NCBI RefSeq assembly: GCF_009662475.1
Contig: NZ_CP045571.1
Span: 1 to 64,000, forward strand
DNA: 64,000 bases
DNA from: Acidithiobacillus thiooxidans ATCC 19377
GTDB taxonomy: Bacteria; Pseudomonadota; Gammaproteobacteria; Acidithiobacillales; Acidithiobacillaceae
Direction: 5' to 3'
Within the stretch, counting starts at the first letter, position 1. Each line of letters begins with the position of its first letter. Below, in pieces: positions 50,970 to 61,799 of this stretch. The notes beneath the pieces are model-generated. The model ran no database searches. It was not told where the DNA came from and saw only the letters and a program-made list of their open reading frames with translations. Made by a program: the position numbers and the translations under genes.

Positions 50970-51347
50970 ATGGGCATGGTGAACTTCTCGTCCTATGTAG
51001 GGCGAGTCACTGCGACAGTGTTGACGTTGGCCCTGTTCCTGGCTGCCTTGCTGGCATGGCTCTGGGGACGACAAGAAGCCTACGCACTGCTTTTTGCGGC
51101 ATTTTTGGGCGTAATCAACATGCTCATCCTGGGTGGTCGCCTGATCGCGCTCCCCGCTTCTACGCATCTTGCCGCACGGCGGCTGGGTGGGGCGGTGTTG
51201 CAGCGCTGGATCATCACCATTCTGGGTCTCATCTTGGCAATTTTCTGGCTGCATCTGCCTGTTATCGGGTTGGTTGCCGGGTTTTTGCTGGCCCATTTCG
51301 TATTTTTGGCATTTCTGATGCGGGAACGTATCAGGCAAAGGAGTTAA
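50970..51347 (+). CDS. atpI: ATP synthase subunit I (AtpI)
   Basis: Small membrane protein that helps assemble the c-ring. About 125 residues with four hydrophobic segments (VLTLALFLAALLAWLWG; YALLFAAFLGVINMLIL; WIITILGLILAIFWL; VIGLVAGFLLAHFVFLAFLM). The start is uncertain: ATG 50970 and 50976 are in frame, as is a TTG at 50949, and none has a strong ribosome site. The position before atpB is the usual one. Confidence 0.8.
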   Translation: MGMVNFSSYVGRVTATVLTLALFLAALLAWLWGRQEAYALLFAAFLGVINMLILGGRLIALPASTHLAARRLGGAVLQRWIITILGLILAIFWLHLPVIGLVAGFLLAHFVFLAFLMRERIRQRS

Positions 51348-51349
51348 GT

Positions 51350-52099
51350 GTGGCTTCAGGCGATATCGCCCATCATCTCGTCAACTGGACTATCGGTTCC
51401 GGTTTCTGGACGTTTGATCTGGACACCATTGTCATGGGCTGGATCATGGCGGCCATTCTGGTCATTACCGGCATGGTAGTCGGCGCAAAATTGCAGACCA
51501 GTACCCCCAGCGGCATGCAAAACTGGCTGGAAGGCGTCGTCGATTTTATTGATGATCTGGTCCAGGGCAGTTTCCCGGTCAAGGACCCCTTGATTGCACC
51601 CATGGCCATCACGGTATTTTTGTGGATACTGCTGATGAACAGCCTGGACGTCATCCCTGCCTACTTGCCCGGCATTATTGCGCACTGGTTTGGTATTCCA
51701 GAATTTCGGATAACCCCGACCGTCAACCTCAACACCACCCTCGGCGTTTCCATCACGGTATTTCTGGTGATGATTGCCACCAATTTGCGGGTGAAGGGTT
51801 TCGGCTACTTCAAGACCTACCTGACCCATCCCTTCGGTATCTGGCTGTTTCCGATGAACATCATCATGTCCCTGATCGAAGAAATCACCAAGCCGTTAAG
51901 CCTGGGGCTGCGACTTTTCGGCAACATGTTTGCCGGCGAGCTGGTATTTTTGCTGCTGGCCATGTTGCCCTGGTGGGGCGAACTGGTGATGGGTACGGTC
52001 TGGTCCCTGTTTGAAAGTTTGATCATTGTCCTGCAGGCGTTTATTTTCACCGTGTTGACCGTGGTTTACCTCGGCATGGCGAATATGCAGGATCATTAA
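51350..52099 (+). CDS. atpB: ATP synthase F0 subunit a
   Basis: Membrane stator that forms the proton half-channels. It is a 249-residue, multi-helix protein. The essential arginine lies in LSLGLRLFGNMFAGELVFLL, and WRITPT-like context is replaced by FRITPTVNLNTTLG. The GTG start at 51350 follows AAGGAG by 6 bases and comes two bases after the atpI stop. A longer frame back to 50942 lies over atpI and is not credible. Confidence 0.95.
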   Translation: MASGDIAHHLVNWTIGSGFWTFDLDTIVMGWIMAAILVITGMVVGAKLQTSTPSGMQNWLEGVVDFIDDLVQGSFPVKDPLIAPMAITVFLWILLMNSLDVIPAYLPGIIAHWFGIPEFRITPTVNLNTTLGVSITVFLVMIATNLRVKGFGYFKTYLTHPFGIWLFPMNIIMSLIEEITKPLSLGLRLFGNMFAGELVFLLLAMLPWWGELVMGTVWSLFESLIIVLQAFIFTVLTVVYLGMANMQDH

Positions 52100-52144
52100 T
52101 ACAGTTTTTATATTTCACTTTTGCGACACTTGTAAGGAGTTATC

Positions 52145-52399
52145 ATGGACGCACACACCATTATCGTAGCTGCTACAGCCATTGCTGTGGGTATTATTTT
52201 TGGCGCCGCTGGACTGGGTTCCGCCATTGGCTGGGGTCTGATTACCTCCAAGACCATTGAAGGCATTACCCGTCAACCCGAAATGCGTCCCCAGTTGTTG
52301 GTGAATACCTTCATTTTTGCCGGCTTGATGGAATCTTTCCCCTTCATCATTCTGGCCTTCGGTTTCTGGTTCCTCTTCGCCAACCCGTTCCTGGGCTGA
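52145..52399 (+). CDS. atpE: ATP synthase F0 subunit c
   Basis: Proteolipid that forms the rotating ring. The 84 residues make two helices joined by a polar loop (TRQPEMRPQL). The first helix has the Gly/Ala packing run IFGAAGLGSAIG. The proton-binding carboxylate is the Glu in FAGLMESFPFIILAFG; a Glu rather than Asp at this place differs from E. coli. AAGGAG precedes the ATG. No Na+-binding signature is obvious, so H+ coupling is assumed. Confidence 0.95.
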   Translation: MDAHTIIVAATAIAVGIIFGAAGLGSAIGWGLITSKTIEGITRQPEMRPQLLVNTFIFAGLMESFPFIILAFGFWFLFANPFLG

Positions 52400-52441
52400 T
52401 GCGGGCCCGGTTGATCCGGCCCTCTTGCAAGTGAGGTAGTC

Positions 52442-52921
52442 ATGAATCCAGTAGGTATCAATGGAACACTGATCATACAGCTGATCACCTTCGTCATTTT
52501 GGTGGTGTTGTTGTACAAGTATATGTATGGTCCCCTGCGTAAGGTAATGGACGCCCGCCGCGCGAAAATCGCTGACGGGCTGGCCGCTGCTGAACGTGGT
52601 AAGGAAGAAATGGCCCTGGCCCAGAAACGCGCTGCAGAAATGCTGCGGGAGGCCAAGGACAAGGCGGCAGAGATTATTGCCAACGCCGAGCGTCGTGGTG
52701 TGGAGCTGCGTGAAGAAGCTCAGGTCAAGGCCCGTGAGGAAGCCGACCGGATTATTGCCGGAGCCCGTGCAGAAATTGATGTGGAAACCAACCGGGCCCG
52801 TGAAGTCCTGCGTGGTCAGGTGGTGGAGCTGGTGGTCGACGGCACCCAGCGTATTCTGCATCGTGAAATTGATCAGAATGCCCATCGCGACATCATCGAC
52901 CGTATGGTCGGCCAACTGTGA
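52442..52921 (+). CDS. atpF: ATP synthase F0 subunit b
   Basis: Peripheral stalk subunit of 159 residues. One N-terminal membrane helix ([19 protein letters not shown]) is followed by a long charged coiled-coil rich in Ala, Glu, Arg and Lys. Only a single b gene is present, so the stalk is a homodimer. Order and spacing fit the operon. Confidence 0.94.
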   Translation: MNPVGINGTLIIQLITFVILVVLLYKYMYGPLRKVMDARRAKIADGLAAAERGKEEMALAQKRAAEMLREAKDKAAEIIANAERRGVELREEAQVKAREEADRIIAGARAEIDVETNRAREVLRGQVVELVVDGTQRILHREIDQNAHRDIIDRMVGQL

Positions 52922-52930
52922 GGATCTGAA

Positions 52931-53470
52931 ATGGCAGATCTGATCACGGTGGCGCGACCCTACGCCGAGGCGCTTTACGGGCTGGCCAAAGAGTCTGGTC
53001 AGCAACAGGCTTGGGCAGACGCTTTGCAGGTGCTTACCGCCATGGTTGCAGACGACCAGGCCCAGGCATTTTTGAATGACCCTGAACGCCCGGAAGCGGA
53101 CAAGGTGGCCTTGCTCGCCGCCGCTCCTGTTACTCTGGAACAGTCGGGCTGGCAGGCCTTTCTGACTCTTCTGGTGCATAACGATCGCTGGGCAGCGGCA
53201 GCAGAAATTGCCGTCCTCTTCGCTGAGGCTCTGCGCCATGACGAAGGCATTGTCGACGTTCTGGTAACCAGTGCGGTGGCTATGGACGCGCAGCAGAAAA
53301 GCTCGGTTCAGGCGGCGCTTGAACAGCGTTTCAGCGGTCGCAAAGTCGCTTTTCGTGAGTCGGTAGATGCCTCGCTGATTGGCGGTCTCGTAATTCATAC
53401 GGGTGATCTCACCATAGATGCTTCCGTGCGTGGACAAGTGCAGCAACTTGCCCGAACCCTTCGCAGCTAA
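52931..53470 (+). CDS. atpH: ATP synthase F1 subunit delta
   Basis: Links the b stalk to the top of the alpha-beta ring. The 179 residues begin with the family signature VARPYAEALYGLA and end with GGLVIHTGDLTIDASVRGQVQQL. It lies 9 bases after atpF and 18 before atpA. Confidence 0.94.
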   Translation: MADLITVARPYAEALYGLAKESGQQQAWADALQVLTAMVADDQAQAFLNDPERPEADKVALLAAAPVTLEQSGWQAFLTLLVHNDRWAAAAEIAVLFAEALRHDEGIVDVLVTSAVAMDAQQKSSVQAALEQRFSGRKVAFRESVDASLIGGLVIHTGDLTIDASVRGQVQQLARTLRS

Positions 53471-53488
53471 AGTCTTGAGGAACAAAGT

Positions 53489-55033
53489 ATGCAACAACTG
53501 AATCCATCGGAAATCAGTGACCTGATCCGCGCACGCATCGCTGGCTTTGAAGGCCGTGTCGAGACGCGCTCCCAGGGCACTATCATCAGCCTGAGCGACG
53601 GTATCCTGCGCATTCACGGTCTGGAAGACGTCATGTATGGCGAGATGCTTGAACTTCCCGGCGGGCGCTATGCGCTGGCCATGAATCTGGAGCAGGACAA
53701 TGTCGGTGCCGTGGTACTGGGAGAATTCTCCGGCCTTGAAGAAGGTGGCATTGTTAAATGCACCGGCAAGGTCATGCAGGTTCCTATCGGCAAGGAATTA
53801 CTGGGTCGTGTGGTCAATGCCCTGGGACAGCCCATTGATGGCAAAGGCCCGGTAGATGCCAAGGAATTTGACGTTCTCGAAAAAATCGCGCCCGGCGTGG
53901 TGGATCGTCAAAGTGTGGACGAGCCCATGCAGACCGGCGTCAAATCCATTGATGCCATGGTACCGGTGGGACGCGGACAGCGCGAACTGATCATTGGTGA
54001 CCGCCAGACCGGCAAGACTGCTGTGGCAGTGGATGCCATCATCAACCAGAAAGGCAAGGGTGTTTACTGCATTTACGTTGCGGTGGGCCAGAAGGCTTCA
54101 ACCGTGGCTGGAGTGGTCCGCAAGCTGGAAGAATACGGCGCCATGGAATACACCACGGTCATCGCCGCCAACGCTTCCGAATCAGCGGCCATGCAGTATC
54201 TGGCGCCTTATTCCGGCTGCACAATGGGTGAATTCTTCCGCGATCGCGGCATGGACGCGCTGATTGTGTATGACGATCTGACCAAGCAGGCCTGGGCCTA
54301 CCGGCAGATTTCCCTGTTGCTGCGGCGTCCTCCGGGTCGCGAAGCGTATCCGGGCGATGTGTTTTACCTGCACTCCCGTTTGCTGGAGCGCGCTGCGCGT
54401 GTCAATACGGATTTTGTAGAAAAATTCACCCATGGTGAAGTGAAGGGTAAGACCGGTTCATTGACCGCCCTGCCCATCATTGAAACCCAGGCCGGCGACG
54501 TTTCTGCCTTCGTGCCGACCAACGTGATTTCCATCACCGACGGCCAGATTTATCTCGAAACCGATTTGTTCAACTCCGGTATCCGTCCCGCCATTAACGC
54601 CGGTTTGTCCGTGTCGCGCGTCGGTGGCGCTGCCCAGACCAAGATCATCAAGAAGTTGGGTGGGGGTATTCGTCTGGATCTGGCGCAGTATCGTGAACTG
54701 GCGGCTTTCGCCCAGTTTGCTTCTGATCTGGATGAAATAACCCGCAAACAAATTGAACGGGGCAAACGGGTTACTGAACTGCTGAAACAGGATCAGTTCT
54801 CACCCATGTCGGTCGCAGAACAGGCTGTTGCCCTGTTCGCCGCCAGCAGCGGTGCCCTGGATGACGTGGAAGTGGCCAAGGTGCGGCCTTTTGAGAAGGC
54901 CTTGCTGGCTTATCTGCACAGCAATAACAAGGATCTGATGGCTGGGCTCGAAGACAAAAAAGAGCTCACCGATGACTTCAAAAAGCAGCTCGACGCGGCA
55001 GTCAAGCAGTTCAAGTCCAGTTCGACGTACTAG
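53489..55033 (+). CDS. atpA: ATP synthase F1 subunit alpha
   Basis: Non-catalytic nucleotide-binding subunit of 514 residues. Walker A is [15 protein letters not shown] (about 170-184), and the signature [17 protein letters not shown] is near 370. It keeps [17 protein letters not shown]. Length is standard for proteobacteria. Confidence 0.98.
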   Translation: MQQLNPSEISDLIRARIAGFEGRVETRSQGTIISLSDGILRIHGLEDVMYGEMLELPGGRYALAMNLEQDNVGAVVLGEFSGLEEGGIVKCTGKVMQVPIGKELLGRVVNALGQPIDGKGPVDAKEFDVLEKIAPGVVDRQSVDEPMQTGVKSIDAMVPVGRGQRELIIGDRQTGKTAVAVDAIINQKGKGVYCIYVAVGQKASTVAGVVRKLEEYGAMEYTTVIAANASESAAMQYLAPYSGCTMGEFFRDRGMDALIVYDDLTKQAWAYRQISLLLRRPPGREAYPGDVFYLHSRLLERAARVNTDFVEKFTHGEVKGKTGSLTALPIIETQAGDVSAFVPTNVISITDGQIYLETDLFNSGIRPAINAGLSVSRVGGAAQTKIIKKLGGGIRLDLAQYRELAAFAQFASDLDEITRKQIERGKRVTELLKQDQFSPMSVAEQAVALFAASSGALDDVEVAKVRPFEKALLAYLHSNNKDLMAGLEDKKELTDDFKKQLDAAVKQFKSSSTY

Positions 55034-55042
55034 GAGAGCAGC

Positions 55043-55909
55043 ATGGCCAATGCCAAGGAAATTCGCGGTCAGATCAAGAGCGTAAAAAATACGCGCAAGA
55101 TCACCCGCGCCATGGAAATGGTGGCTGCAAGCAAGATGCGGCGCGCGCAGGAACGGATGCGCGCTGCCCGGCCCTATGCGGAGAAAATTCGCGAAGTACT
55201 GGGCCATCTGGCGCTGGCACACCCGGAGTATGAACATCCTTTGATGCAGGTTCGGCCCGTTAAAAAAGCGGGTTTTCTGGTCATCACTACCGATCGTGGC
55301 CTTTGCGGTGCGCTGAATGTCAATGTGCTTCGGCAGGTTGTCCATAAAATGCACGACCTGCACGAACAGGGCGTCAGTTCGGATCTCGCGGTCATGGGGA
55401 ACAAGGGGCTGGGTTTTTTGCGTCGGCATGGCGCCCATCTGGTCGCTGAACTGAATGGACTGGGCGACAAGCCCAATCTGGCGGACATGATCGGACCCAT
55501 CAAGGCCATGGCCGATGCTTACGCCAAGGGTGAGGTCGATGTGGTTTATATGGTCTCTTCCCGCTTCGTCAATACCATGCTGCAACGCGCCACTCTGGAG
55601 CAGTTGCTACCCGTAGCCAAGCCGGAAGTGCCTGCCGAAAAACCGGCGGAGATGTGGGATTACATTTACGAGCCGGAGGCTCGCCCGGTTCTCGACAAGC
55701 TGATGCATCGCTATGTGGAGTCTGTCGTTTATCAGGCGGTCATTGAGCATCTGGCCTGCGAGCAAAGTGCGCGCATGGTGGCCATGAAAAATGCCTCGGA
55801 CAACGCCAAACGGATGGTGGGCGATCTGCAGTTGGCTTACAACAAGGCCCGTCAGGCAGCCATTACACAGGAAATCGCCGAAATCAGCGCCGGTGCGGCG
55901 GCGGTTTGA
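55043..55909 (+). CDS. atpG: ATP synthase F1 subunit gamma
   Basis: Central rotating shaft. 288 residues with the N-terminal coiled helix [20 protein letters not shown] and the conserved C-terminal helix [35 protein letters not shown] is also typical. GGAG precedes the start. Confidence 0.97.
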   Translation: MANAKEIRGQIKSVKNTRKITRAMEMVAASKMRRAQERMRAARPYAEKIREVLGHLALAHPEYEHPLMQVRPVKKAGFLVITTDRGLCGALNVNVLRQVVHKMHDLHEQGVSSDLAVMGNKGLGFLRRHGAHLVAELNGLGDKPNLADMIGPIKAMADAYAKGEVDVVYMVSSRFVNTMLQRATLEQLLPVAKPEVPAEKPAEMWDYIYEPEARPVLDKLMHRYVESVVYQAVIEHLACEQSARMVAMKNASDNAKRMVGDLQLAYNKARQAAITQEIAEISAGAAAV

Positions 55910-55947
55910 CGATTAAGCACAGCATTTTTGGATTTTTTGAGGGTTAA

Positions 55948-57360
<1,413 letters not shown>

Positions 57361-57363
57361 GGT

Positions 57364-57789
57364 ATGGCCATGACCATTGATGTGCGGGTCGTCAGTGCTG
57401 AAGGGAGTATTTACGAAGGCGTTGCCACCATGGTGGTAGCCCCCGGTGAAATGGGTGAGTTGGGTATTTTGCCGCGCCACGCTCCCTTGCTGACCGGATT
57501 ACGTCCCGGCGAGTTACGGATTATCAACGGTGAAAACACCGAATATTTGTTCGTAAACGGCGGCATGCTCGAAATCCAGCCGGACGTGGTCACGGTTCTG
57601 GCAGATTCAGCAGAACGGGCTACGGATATTGACGAAGCCAAGGCGCTTGCTGCCAAACAGGCGGCTGAGGCGCGTCTGGCCGGTAATCTGGATCAGATGG
57701 ATTATGCTGCAGCTCAGGGTGAACTATTGGCTCAGATTGCCCGTTTGAAAGCCGTTCAGCGCTTGCGCGAGCAAGGCCTGCTGCGCTAG
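57364..57789 (+). CDS. atpC: ATP synthase F1 subunit epsilon
   Basis: Regulatory shaft subunit of 141 residues: N-terminal beta-sandwich (VVAPGEMGELGILPRHAPLL; VNGGMLEIQPDVVTVLAD) and a C-terminal helical arm (QGELLAQIARLKAVQRLRE). It starts three bases after the atpD stop. Last gene of the operon before a terminator-like hairpin. Confidence 0.95.
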   Translation: MAMTIDVRVVSAEGSIYEGVATMVVAPGEMGELGILPRHAPLLTGLRPGELRIINGENTEYLFVNGGMLEIQPDVVTVLADSAERATDIDEAKALAAKQAAEARLAGNLDQMDYAAAQGELLAQIARLKAVQRLREQGLLR

Positions 57790-57830
57790 TTTCGAAAGCA
57801 GCGATGCTCCTGTCTTTGGGCAGGTTTCAT

Positions 57831-57870
57831 AAACCCCGGTCGCTCATGGTGACTGGGGTTTGTGCGTTTT
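57831..57870 (+). terminator. Terminator-like hairpin after atpC
   Basis: AAACCCC-G-GTC (57831-57841) pairs with GAC-T-GGGGTTT (57851-57861) around a 9-base loop, followed by TGTGCGTTTT. The stem is about 10 bp with one mismatch. The U-run is short, so it may be a weak terminator that separates atp from glmU or lets part of the transcripts through. Confidence 0.6.
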
Positions 57871-57882
57871 GAGGAAGAGATC

Positions 57883-59265
57883 ATGGATCAGGTGATTACC
57901 GATATTGTCGTGTTGGCGGCCGGTCAGGGTACCCGCATGCGTTCTGCCCGGCCCAAAGTGTTGCAGGCTTTGGGCGGCAAGCCTTTACTGGAGCATGTGC
58001 TGGATACGGCGCAGGCCTTGCAACCGCGACACTTGCATGTGGTGATTGGCAATGGCGCTGAGCTTGTTCAAGAGCATTTCAGTCAGTGGCCCGTGCAGTG
58101 GTGGCATCAGCAGGAGCAACGTGGCACCGGCGATGCCCTGAAAGCGGCTTTACCCGGTCTGCGGGGTGCTGACCGGGTACTAGTGCTGTATGGGGATGTT
58201 CCCTTGCTCACCGCTGACACCTTGCGCGCATTTCAGGCAAAAACTCCGCAAAACGCTCTGGGACTGAGTACCGCCATTCTTGAACAGGCCCAGGGTTACG
58301 GTCGTATTGTCCGCGACGCCCAAGGCCAGGTACAGGCCATTCGTGAACAGAAAGACTGCAGCAGCACAGAGCATGCTATCCGGGAAGTGAATCTAGGCAT
58401 GATGATATTGCCAGTCGCTTCACTTCAGGGCTGGTTATCGGACTTGTCAGCCAATAATGCCCAGGGTGAGTTATATCTGACGGATGTGGTTGCCATCGCC
58501 CGGAGCAGTCATCACGAGGTCTGGCCTTTTACTTTTAGCGATGCCAGCGAAGCCCTGGGCGTCAATGACCCGGTTCAGCTGGCGACGCTGGAGAGAATTT
58601 ATCAGCGCCGGCAGCTGCGTCATTTGCAGGTTCAGGGGCTGCGCCTGGCGGATCCGGAGCGTGTGGATATTCGCGGAACTCTGGAATGCGGTCAGGATTG
58701 CTGGATGGACCCCAATGTTCTGTGTATCGGCAAGGTGCGTCTGGGAGATCGGGTGCGCATCGGTATGGGCGTGGTTCTGCAGGATGTGGAAATTGGCGAT
58801 GATGCAGAAGTACTGCCCTACAGTGTACTCGAAGGCGCCCGTATAGGCGCTAGTGCACGGATCGGCCCATTCGCCAGAGTTCGTCCGGGTAGTGATATTG
58901 GCGTGGCGGCACATATCGGTAATTATGTGGAAGTGAAAGCCTCGACCATTGGCAATGGTTCCAAGGCTAATCATCTGACCTATATTGGTGACTCGGAAAT
59001 CGGTTCCGGAGTAAATGTGGGCGCAGGGAGCATCACCTGCAATTATGATGGGGTGAACAAGCACAAGACCGTGATCGGAAATGATGTGTTTGTCGGTTCG
59101 GCGACGCAGTTGATTGCGCCAGTCAGTGTGGGTGACGGCGCGACTATTGGTGCCGGAAGCACGATCACCAAGGATGTGCCCGCCGGTGGGTTGACCCTCA
59201 GCCGCAGCCCCCAGCGTTCCATTCCGGATTGGCAGCGCCCGCAACGAAAAATCAAGGAAAGCTGA
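57883..59265 (+). CDS. glmU: Bifunctional UDP-GlcNAc pyrophosphorylase / GlcN-1-P acetyltransferase GlmU
   Basis: Makes UDP-GlcNAc for peptidoglycan and LPS. The N-terminal uridyltransferase has LAAGQGTRMRSARPKVLQ and YGDVPLLTADTL. The C-terminal left-handed beta-helix acetyltransferase has hexapeptide repeats and SITCNYDGVNKHKTVIG. From ATG 57883 (GAGGAAGAGA upstream) it has 460 residues, the normal length; a GTG at 57862 lies in the hairpin tail. It is followed by glmS. Confidence 0.96.
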   Translation: MDQVITDIVVLAAGQGTRMRSARPKVLQALGGKPLLEHVLDTAQALQPRHLHVVIGNGAELVQEHFSQWPVQWWHQQEQRGTGDALKAALPGLRGADRVLVLYGDVPLLTADTLRAFQAKTPQNALGLSTAILEQAQGYGRIVRDAQGQVQAIREQKDCSSTEHAIREVNLGMMILPVASLQGWLSDLSANNAQGELYLTDVVAIARSSHHEVWPFTFSDASEALGVNDPVQLATLERIYQRRQLRHLQVQGLRLADPERVDIRGTLECGQDCWMDPNVLCIGKVRLGDRVRIGMGVVLQDVEIGDDAEVLPYSVLEGARIGASARIGPFARVRPGSDIGVAAHIGNYVEVKASTIGNGSKANHLTYIGDSEIGSGVNVGAGSITCNYDGVNKHKTVIGNDVFVGSATQLIAPVSVGDGATIGAGSTITKDVPAGGLTLSRSPQRSIPDWQRPQRKIKES

Positions 59266-59421
59266 CGGCAGCAGGTGTGCCTGTTCCTGACGAAAGGGCT
59301 AAGTCGGCGCGTAGCCTAAGGCAGCACAACGGGTCCAAGAGGAAACCATCCAGCCGGTGGGCTGATGTCAGGATAAATTCAGTGCGGGCAGGATGCCCCT
59401 CGTCTTCGGGAGACAGAGCTT

Positions 59422-61269
59422 ATGTGCGGTATTGTCGGTGGTGTCAGTAAGACGGATTTGGTGCCCATGATTCTGGAAGGTTTGCGGCGCCTGGAATATC
59501 GCGGCTACGATTCGGCGGGTTTGGCGATGCTCCAACAGGTTCCAGGACAGCAGCCAAGCCTGGAGCGCGTGCGGAGCGTGGGTCGGGTGGCGGAATTGAC
59601 GGCGGCAACCAGCGAGCGGGCTTTGCAAGGCATGCTGGGCATTGGTCACACCCGTTGGGCGACCCATGGGGGGGTGGCAGAATGTAATGCCCATCCCATG
59701 TTGTCTCATGAACAAATTGCGGTGGTGCACAACGGTATTATCGAAAATTTTCATGCCCTGCGTGCCCGTCTGGAACAGGCAGGTTATGTATTCACTTCCG
59801 AAACAGATACGGAAGTCATTGCCCATCTGGTCCATTTTTATCGACAGACAGCGCCTGATTTGTTTACAGCGGTACGGCAAACCGTGGCGGAATTGCGCGG
59901 CGCTTATGCCATTGCCGTTTTGTCGCTTGCAGACCCGGACCGGCTTTGTGTGGCGCGGATGGGTTGCCCTCTGTTGCTGGGGATTGCGGATGAAGGCCAT
60001 TATTTCGCCTCGGACGTGGCCGCCCTGTTGCCCGTAACCCGTCGGGTGCTGTATCTGGATGATGGCGACGTAGCCTTGTTGGAGCGGGACAAGCTGTCCA
60101 TTACCGATCAGGCGGGGCAGCCCCAGAAACGTGAAGAACATTGGAGTGAACTCAGTGCTGCCGCTGTCGATTTGGGACCGTACCGGCACTTTATGCAAAA
60201 GGAAATCCACGAGCAGCCCCGGGCCTTGGCGGATACCCTGGAAGGGGCGTTGAACAGCCAGTTGAATCTGGGCGATTTGTGGGGAGCGCAGGCGGAAGCC
60301 ATTTTCAAGGATGTGAACAGCGTGCTGTTTCTGGCTTCCGGCACCAGTCATTACGCGACCCTGGTGGGACGGCAATGGCTGGAGAGCATTGCCGGGATTC
60401 CCGCTCAGGCAGAGCTCGGTCATGAATACCGCTACCGCGACTCCATTCCCAACCCGCGTCAGCTCATTGTGACCCTCTCCCAGTCGGGCGAAACGCTGGA
60501 TACGTTTGAAGCCCTGAAACGGGCCAAGGAGCTGGGTCACGACTATACCCTGTCCATTTGCAATGTCGCGGAAAGTGCCATCCCCAGAGCCTCGGCACTG
60601 CGTTTTCTGACCCGCGCCGGCCCCGAAATCGGGGTGGCGTCCACCAAGGCGTTTACGACCCAACTGGTCGCTTTGTATTTGCTGGCGATTTCTCTGGCCA
60701 AGGCGCAGGGCAAACTGGATGCGGATACCCAGGCTACCCATCTGGAGGCTCTCCGCCAGCTTCCCGGCAGCGTCCAGCATGCCCTGAATCTGGAACCACA
60801 AATCCAGGGTTGGGCAGCACGTTTTGCGGGCAAGGAACATGCGCTTTTTCTGGGACGTGGACTGCATTATCCCATCGCCCTGGAAGGCGCCCTCAAGCTC
60901 AAGGAAATCTCCTACATTCACGCCGAAGCCTATCCCGCAGGGGAGCTCAAACATGGCCCACTGGCTTTGGTGGACAGCAATATGCCCGTCGTGGTTATTG
61001 CCCCCAATGACCGTTTGCTGGAAAAAGTGGCCGCAAACATGCAGGAAGTGCATGCCCGAGGCGGAGAGTTGTATGTGTTCGCTGATGCAGACAGTCACTT
61101 CAGCGCCAGCGCGGGTATTCACGTCATGCGTCTGCCCCGCCACACCGGTCTGCTTTCACCGGTGGTACACGTCATTCCGGTACAGCTCCTAGCCTATCAT
61201 GCCGCGCTGGTAAAAGGCACCGATGTGGACCGTCCCCGCAATCTGGCCAAGGCGGTTACGGTGGAATGA
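59422..61269 (+). CDS. glmS: Glutamine-fructose-6-phosphate aminotransferase GlmS
   Basis: Makes glucosamine-6-phosphate from fructose-6-phosphate and glutamine. The N-terminal nucleophile cysteine is residue 2 (MCGIVGG). The glutaminase domain has [12 protein letters not shown]. Two SIS sugar-binding domains show [24 protein letters not shown] and [18 protein letters not shown]. The C-terminus [13 protein letters not shown] is the conserved end whose DNA serves as the Tn7 target. Length is 615. The 156-base gap upstream holds nothing recognisable beyond weak repeats. Confidence 0.97.
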   Translation: MCGIVGGVSKTDLVPMILEGLRRLEYRGYDSAGLAMLQQVPGQQPSLERVRSVGRVAELTAATSERALQGMLGIGHTRWATHGGVAECNAHPMLSHEQIAVVHNGIIENFHALRARLEQAGYVFTSETDTEVIAHLVHFYRQTAPDLFTAVRQTVAELRGAYAIAVLSLADPDRLCVARMGCPLLLGIADEGHYFASDVAALLPVTRRVLYLDDGDVALLERDKLSITDQAGQPQKREEHWSELSAAAVDLGPYRHFMQKEIHEQPRALADTLEGALNSQLNLGDLWGAQAEAIFKDVNSVLFLASGTSHYATLVGRQWLESIAGIPAQAELGHEYRYRDSIPNPRQLIVTLSQSGETLDTFEALKRAKELGHDYTLSICNVAESAIPRASALRFLTRAGPEIGVASTKAFTTQLVALYLLAISLAKAQGKLDADTQATHLEALRQLPGSVQHALNLEPQIQGWAARFAGKEHALFLGRGLHYPIALEGALKLKEISYIHAEAYPAGELKHGPLALVDSNMPVVVIAPNDRLLEKVAANMQEVHARGGELYVFADADSHFSASAGIHVMRLPRHTGLLSPVVHVIPVQLLAYHAALVKGTDVDRPRNLAKAVTVE

Positions 61270-61294
61270 TCGGGTAGGTGCTGTTACGGATGTT
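61231..61294 (+). other. attTn7 target site
   Basis: The glmS 3' end (61231-61269) encodes [12 protein letters not shown] plus stop and resembles the TnsD-recognised attTn7 sequence, including GGTTACGGT. Tn7 normally inserts about 25 bases after the stop codon. Here the Tn7-like end starts 25 bases after it, at 61294. Confidence 0.75.
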
Positions 61295-61300
61295 GTTAAA

Positions 61301-61359
61301 GGACAAAAAAGTATCATCCCGAACAAAATAGTTTCATCCTGAACAATAAAGTATCATCC
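61301..61359 (+). repeat. Three contiguous TnsB-type sites (right-end type)
   Basis: GGACAAAAAAGTATCATCC (61301-61319), GAACAAAATAGTTTCATCC (61321-61339) and GAACAATAAAGTATCATCC (61341-61359) repeat with a 20-base period. Tight packing of sites is typical of Tn7 right ends, which face glmS. Confidence 0.85.
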
Positions 61360-61427
61360 TAGAGTACAGCAAAAACGTGAAAGAAAGTATGTATCGGACA
61401 AAGAATCAACGAGTTAAGTTGCTATCA

Positions 61428-61568
61428 GGATGACACTTTATTGTTCTGCGCCCCCGTCAGTGGCGTGTTTGATAGGCAACTCAGGATGATACTTACCCCA
61501 CTAGGCCAACCAAACGGCGACCCATAATCAATAAGTTGCATGCCAATCAGGATGATACTTTTTTGTCA
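61428..61568 (-). repeat. Three spaced inverted TnsB-type sites (left-end type)
   Basis: Sites at 61428-61446, 61484-61502 and 61550-61568 read, on the minus strand, GAACAATAAAGTGTCATCC, a half-conserved copy ending AAGTATCATCC, and TGACAAAAAAGTATCATCC. Their starts are 56 and 66 bases apart, as in Tn7 left ends. Confidence 0.8.
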
Positions 61569-61576
61569 CTGAACAC

Positions 61577-61735
61577 TGGGTAGAACAATATGCCCGTCAG
61601 CAAGGCTGCGAAATCATGGTGTTGGATGCGTATGTCACCAACCATTCGGCACGCCGGTTTTATGAGCGAATGGGTTATCAGGTGCTTGACACCCCGACCC
61701 ATGCAGCGAAAATTTACCAGTCAATTGTAGCGTAA
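61577..61735 (+). pseudogene. C-terminal fragment of a GNAT acetyltransferase
   Basis: The only coding-like stretch between the mini-element and the WYL gene. It reads WVEQYARQQGCEIMVLDAY, then VTNHSARRFYERMGYQV and ends in a stop at 61735. The pattern N-x-S-A-x-x-F-Y-x-x-x-G-Y is the acetyl-CoA fold end of GNAT N-acetyltransferases. About 52 residues remain of the usual 140-170. The frame begins right at the Tn7-like end, so the 5' part was lost where the element joins. Confidence 0.75.
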
Positions 61736-61799
61736 AGCATAGGAACACGGCCTCCCAAAGGCGCTCGTGAATCTCACTTTTCTGACGGAAATTTCCCCT

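Larger units (their letters stand above)
61294..61575 (+). mobile_element. 282-bp Tn7-like mini-element (no transposition genes)
   Basis: The two termini match over 26 positions: TGTTAAAGGACAAAAAAG at 61294 and, on the minus strand from 61575, TGTTCAGTGACAAAAAAG, both followed by TATCATCC. TGT...ACA ends are the Tn7 family terminus. Three TnsB-type repeats lie contiguously next to glmS, as in a Tn7 right end. Three spaced, inverted repeats lie at the other end, as in a Tn7 left end. No tns gene lies between. The flanking five bases (GATGT and CTGGG) are not a duplication, so deletion or rearrangement followed insertion. Confidence 0.8.

Noticed and set aside
49995-51338. A 447-residue minus-strand frame across parB and atpI
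   Set aside because: Antisense shadow of parB, and it spans the parB-atpI gap. Composition is Gln/His-rich as expected for such shadows.
50942-51349. Long N-terminal extension of atpB
   Set aside because: The frame overlaps atpI in another phase and has no membrane-protein character; GTG 51350 has a good ribosome site and gives the family length.
52115-53617. A 500-residue minus-strand frame across atpE, atpF and atpH
   Set aside because: Antisense to four strongly conserved ATP synthase genes, so not a gene.
59266-59421. Possible glmS ribozyme or riboswitch in the glmU-glmS gap
   Set aside because: The glmS ribozyme is known from gram-positive bacteria and none of its conserved core is visible here.
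59368-61143. A 591-residue minus-strand open frame opposite glmS
   Set aside because: It is the antisense shadow of a clear GlmS gene, has no recognisable domain and no ribosome site.
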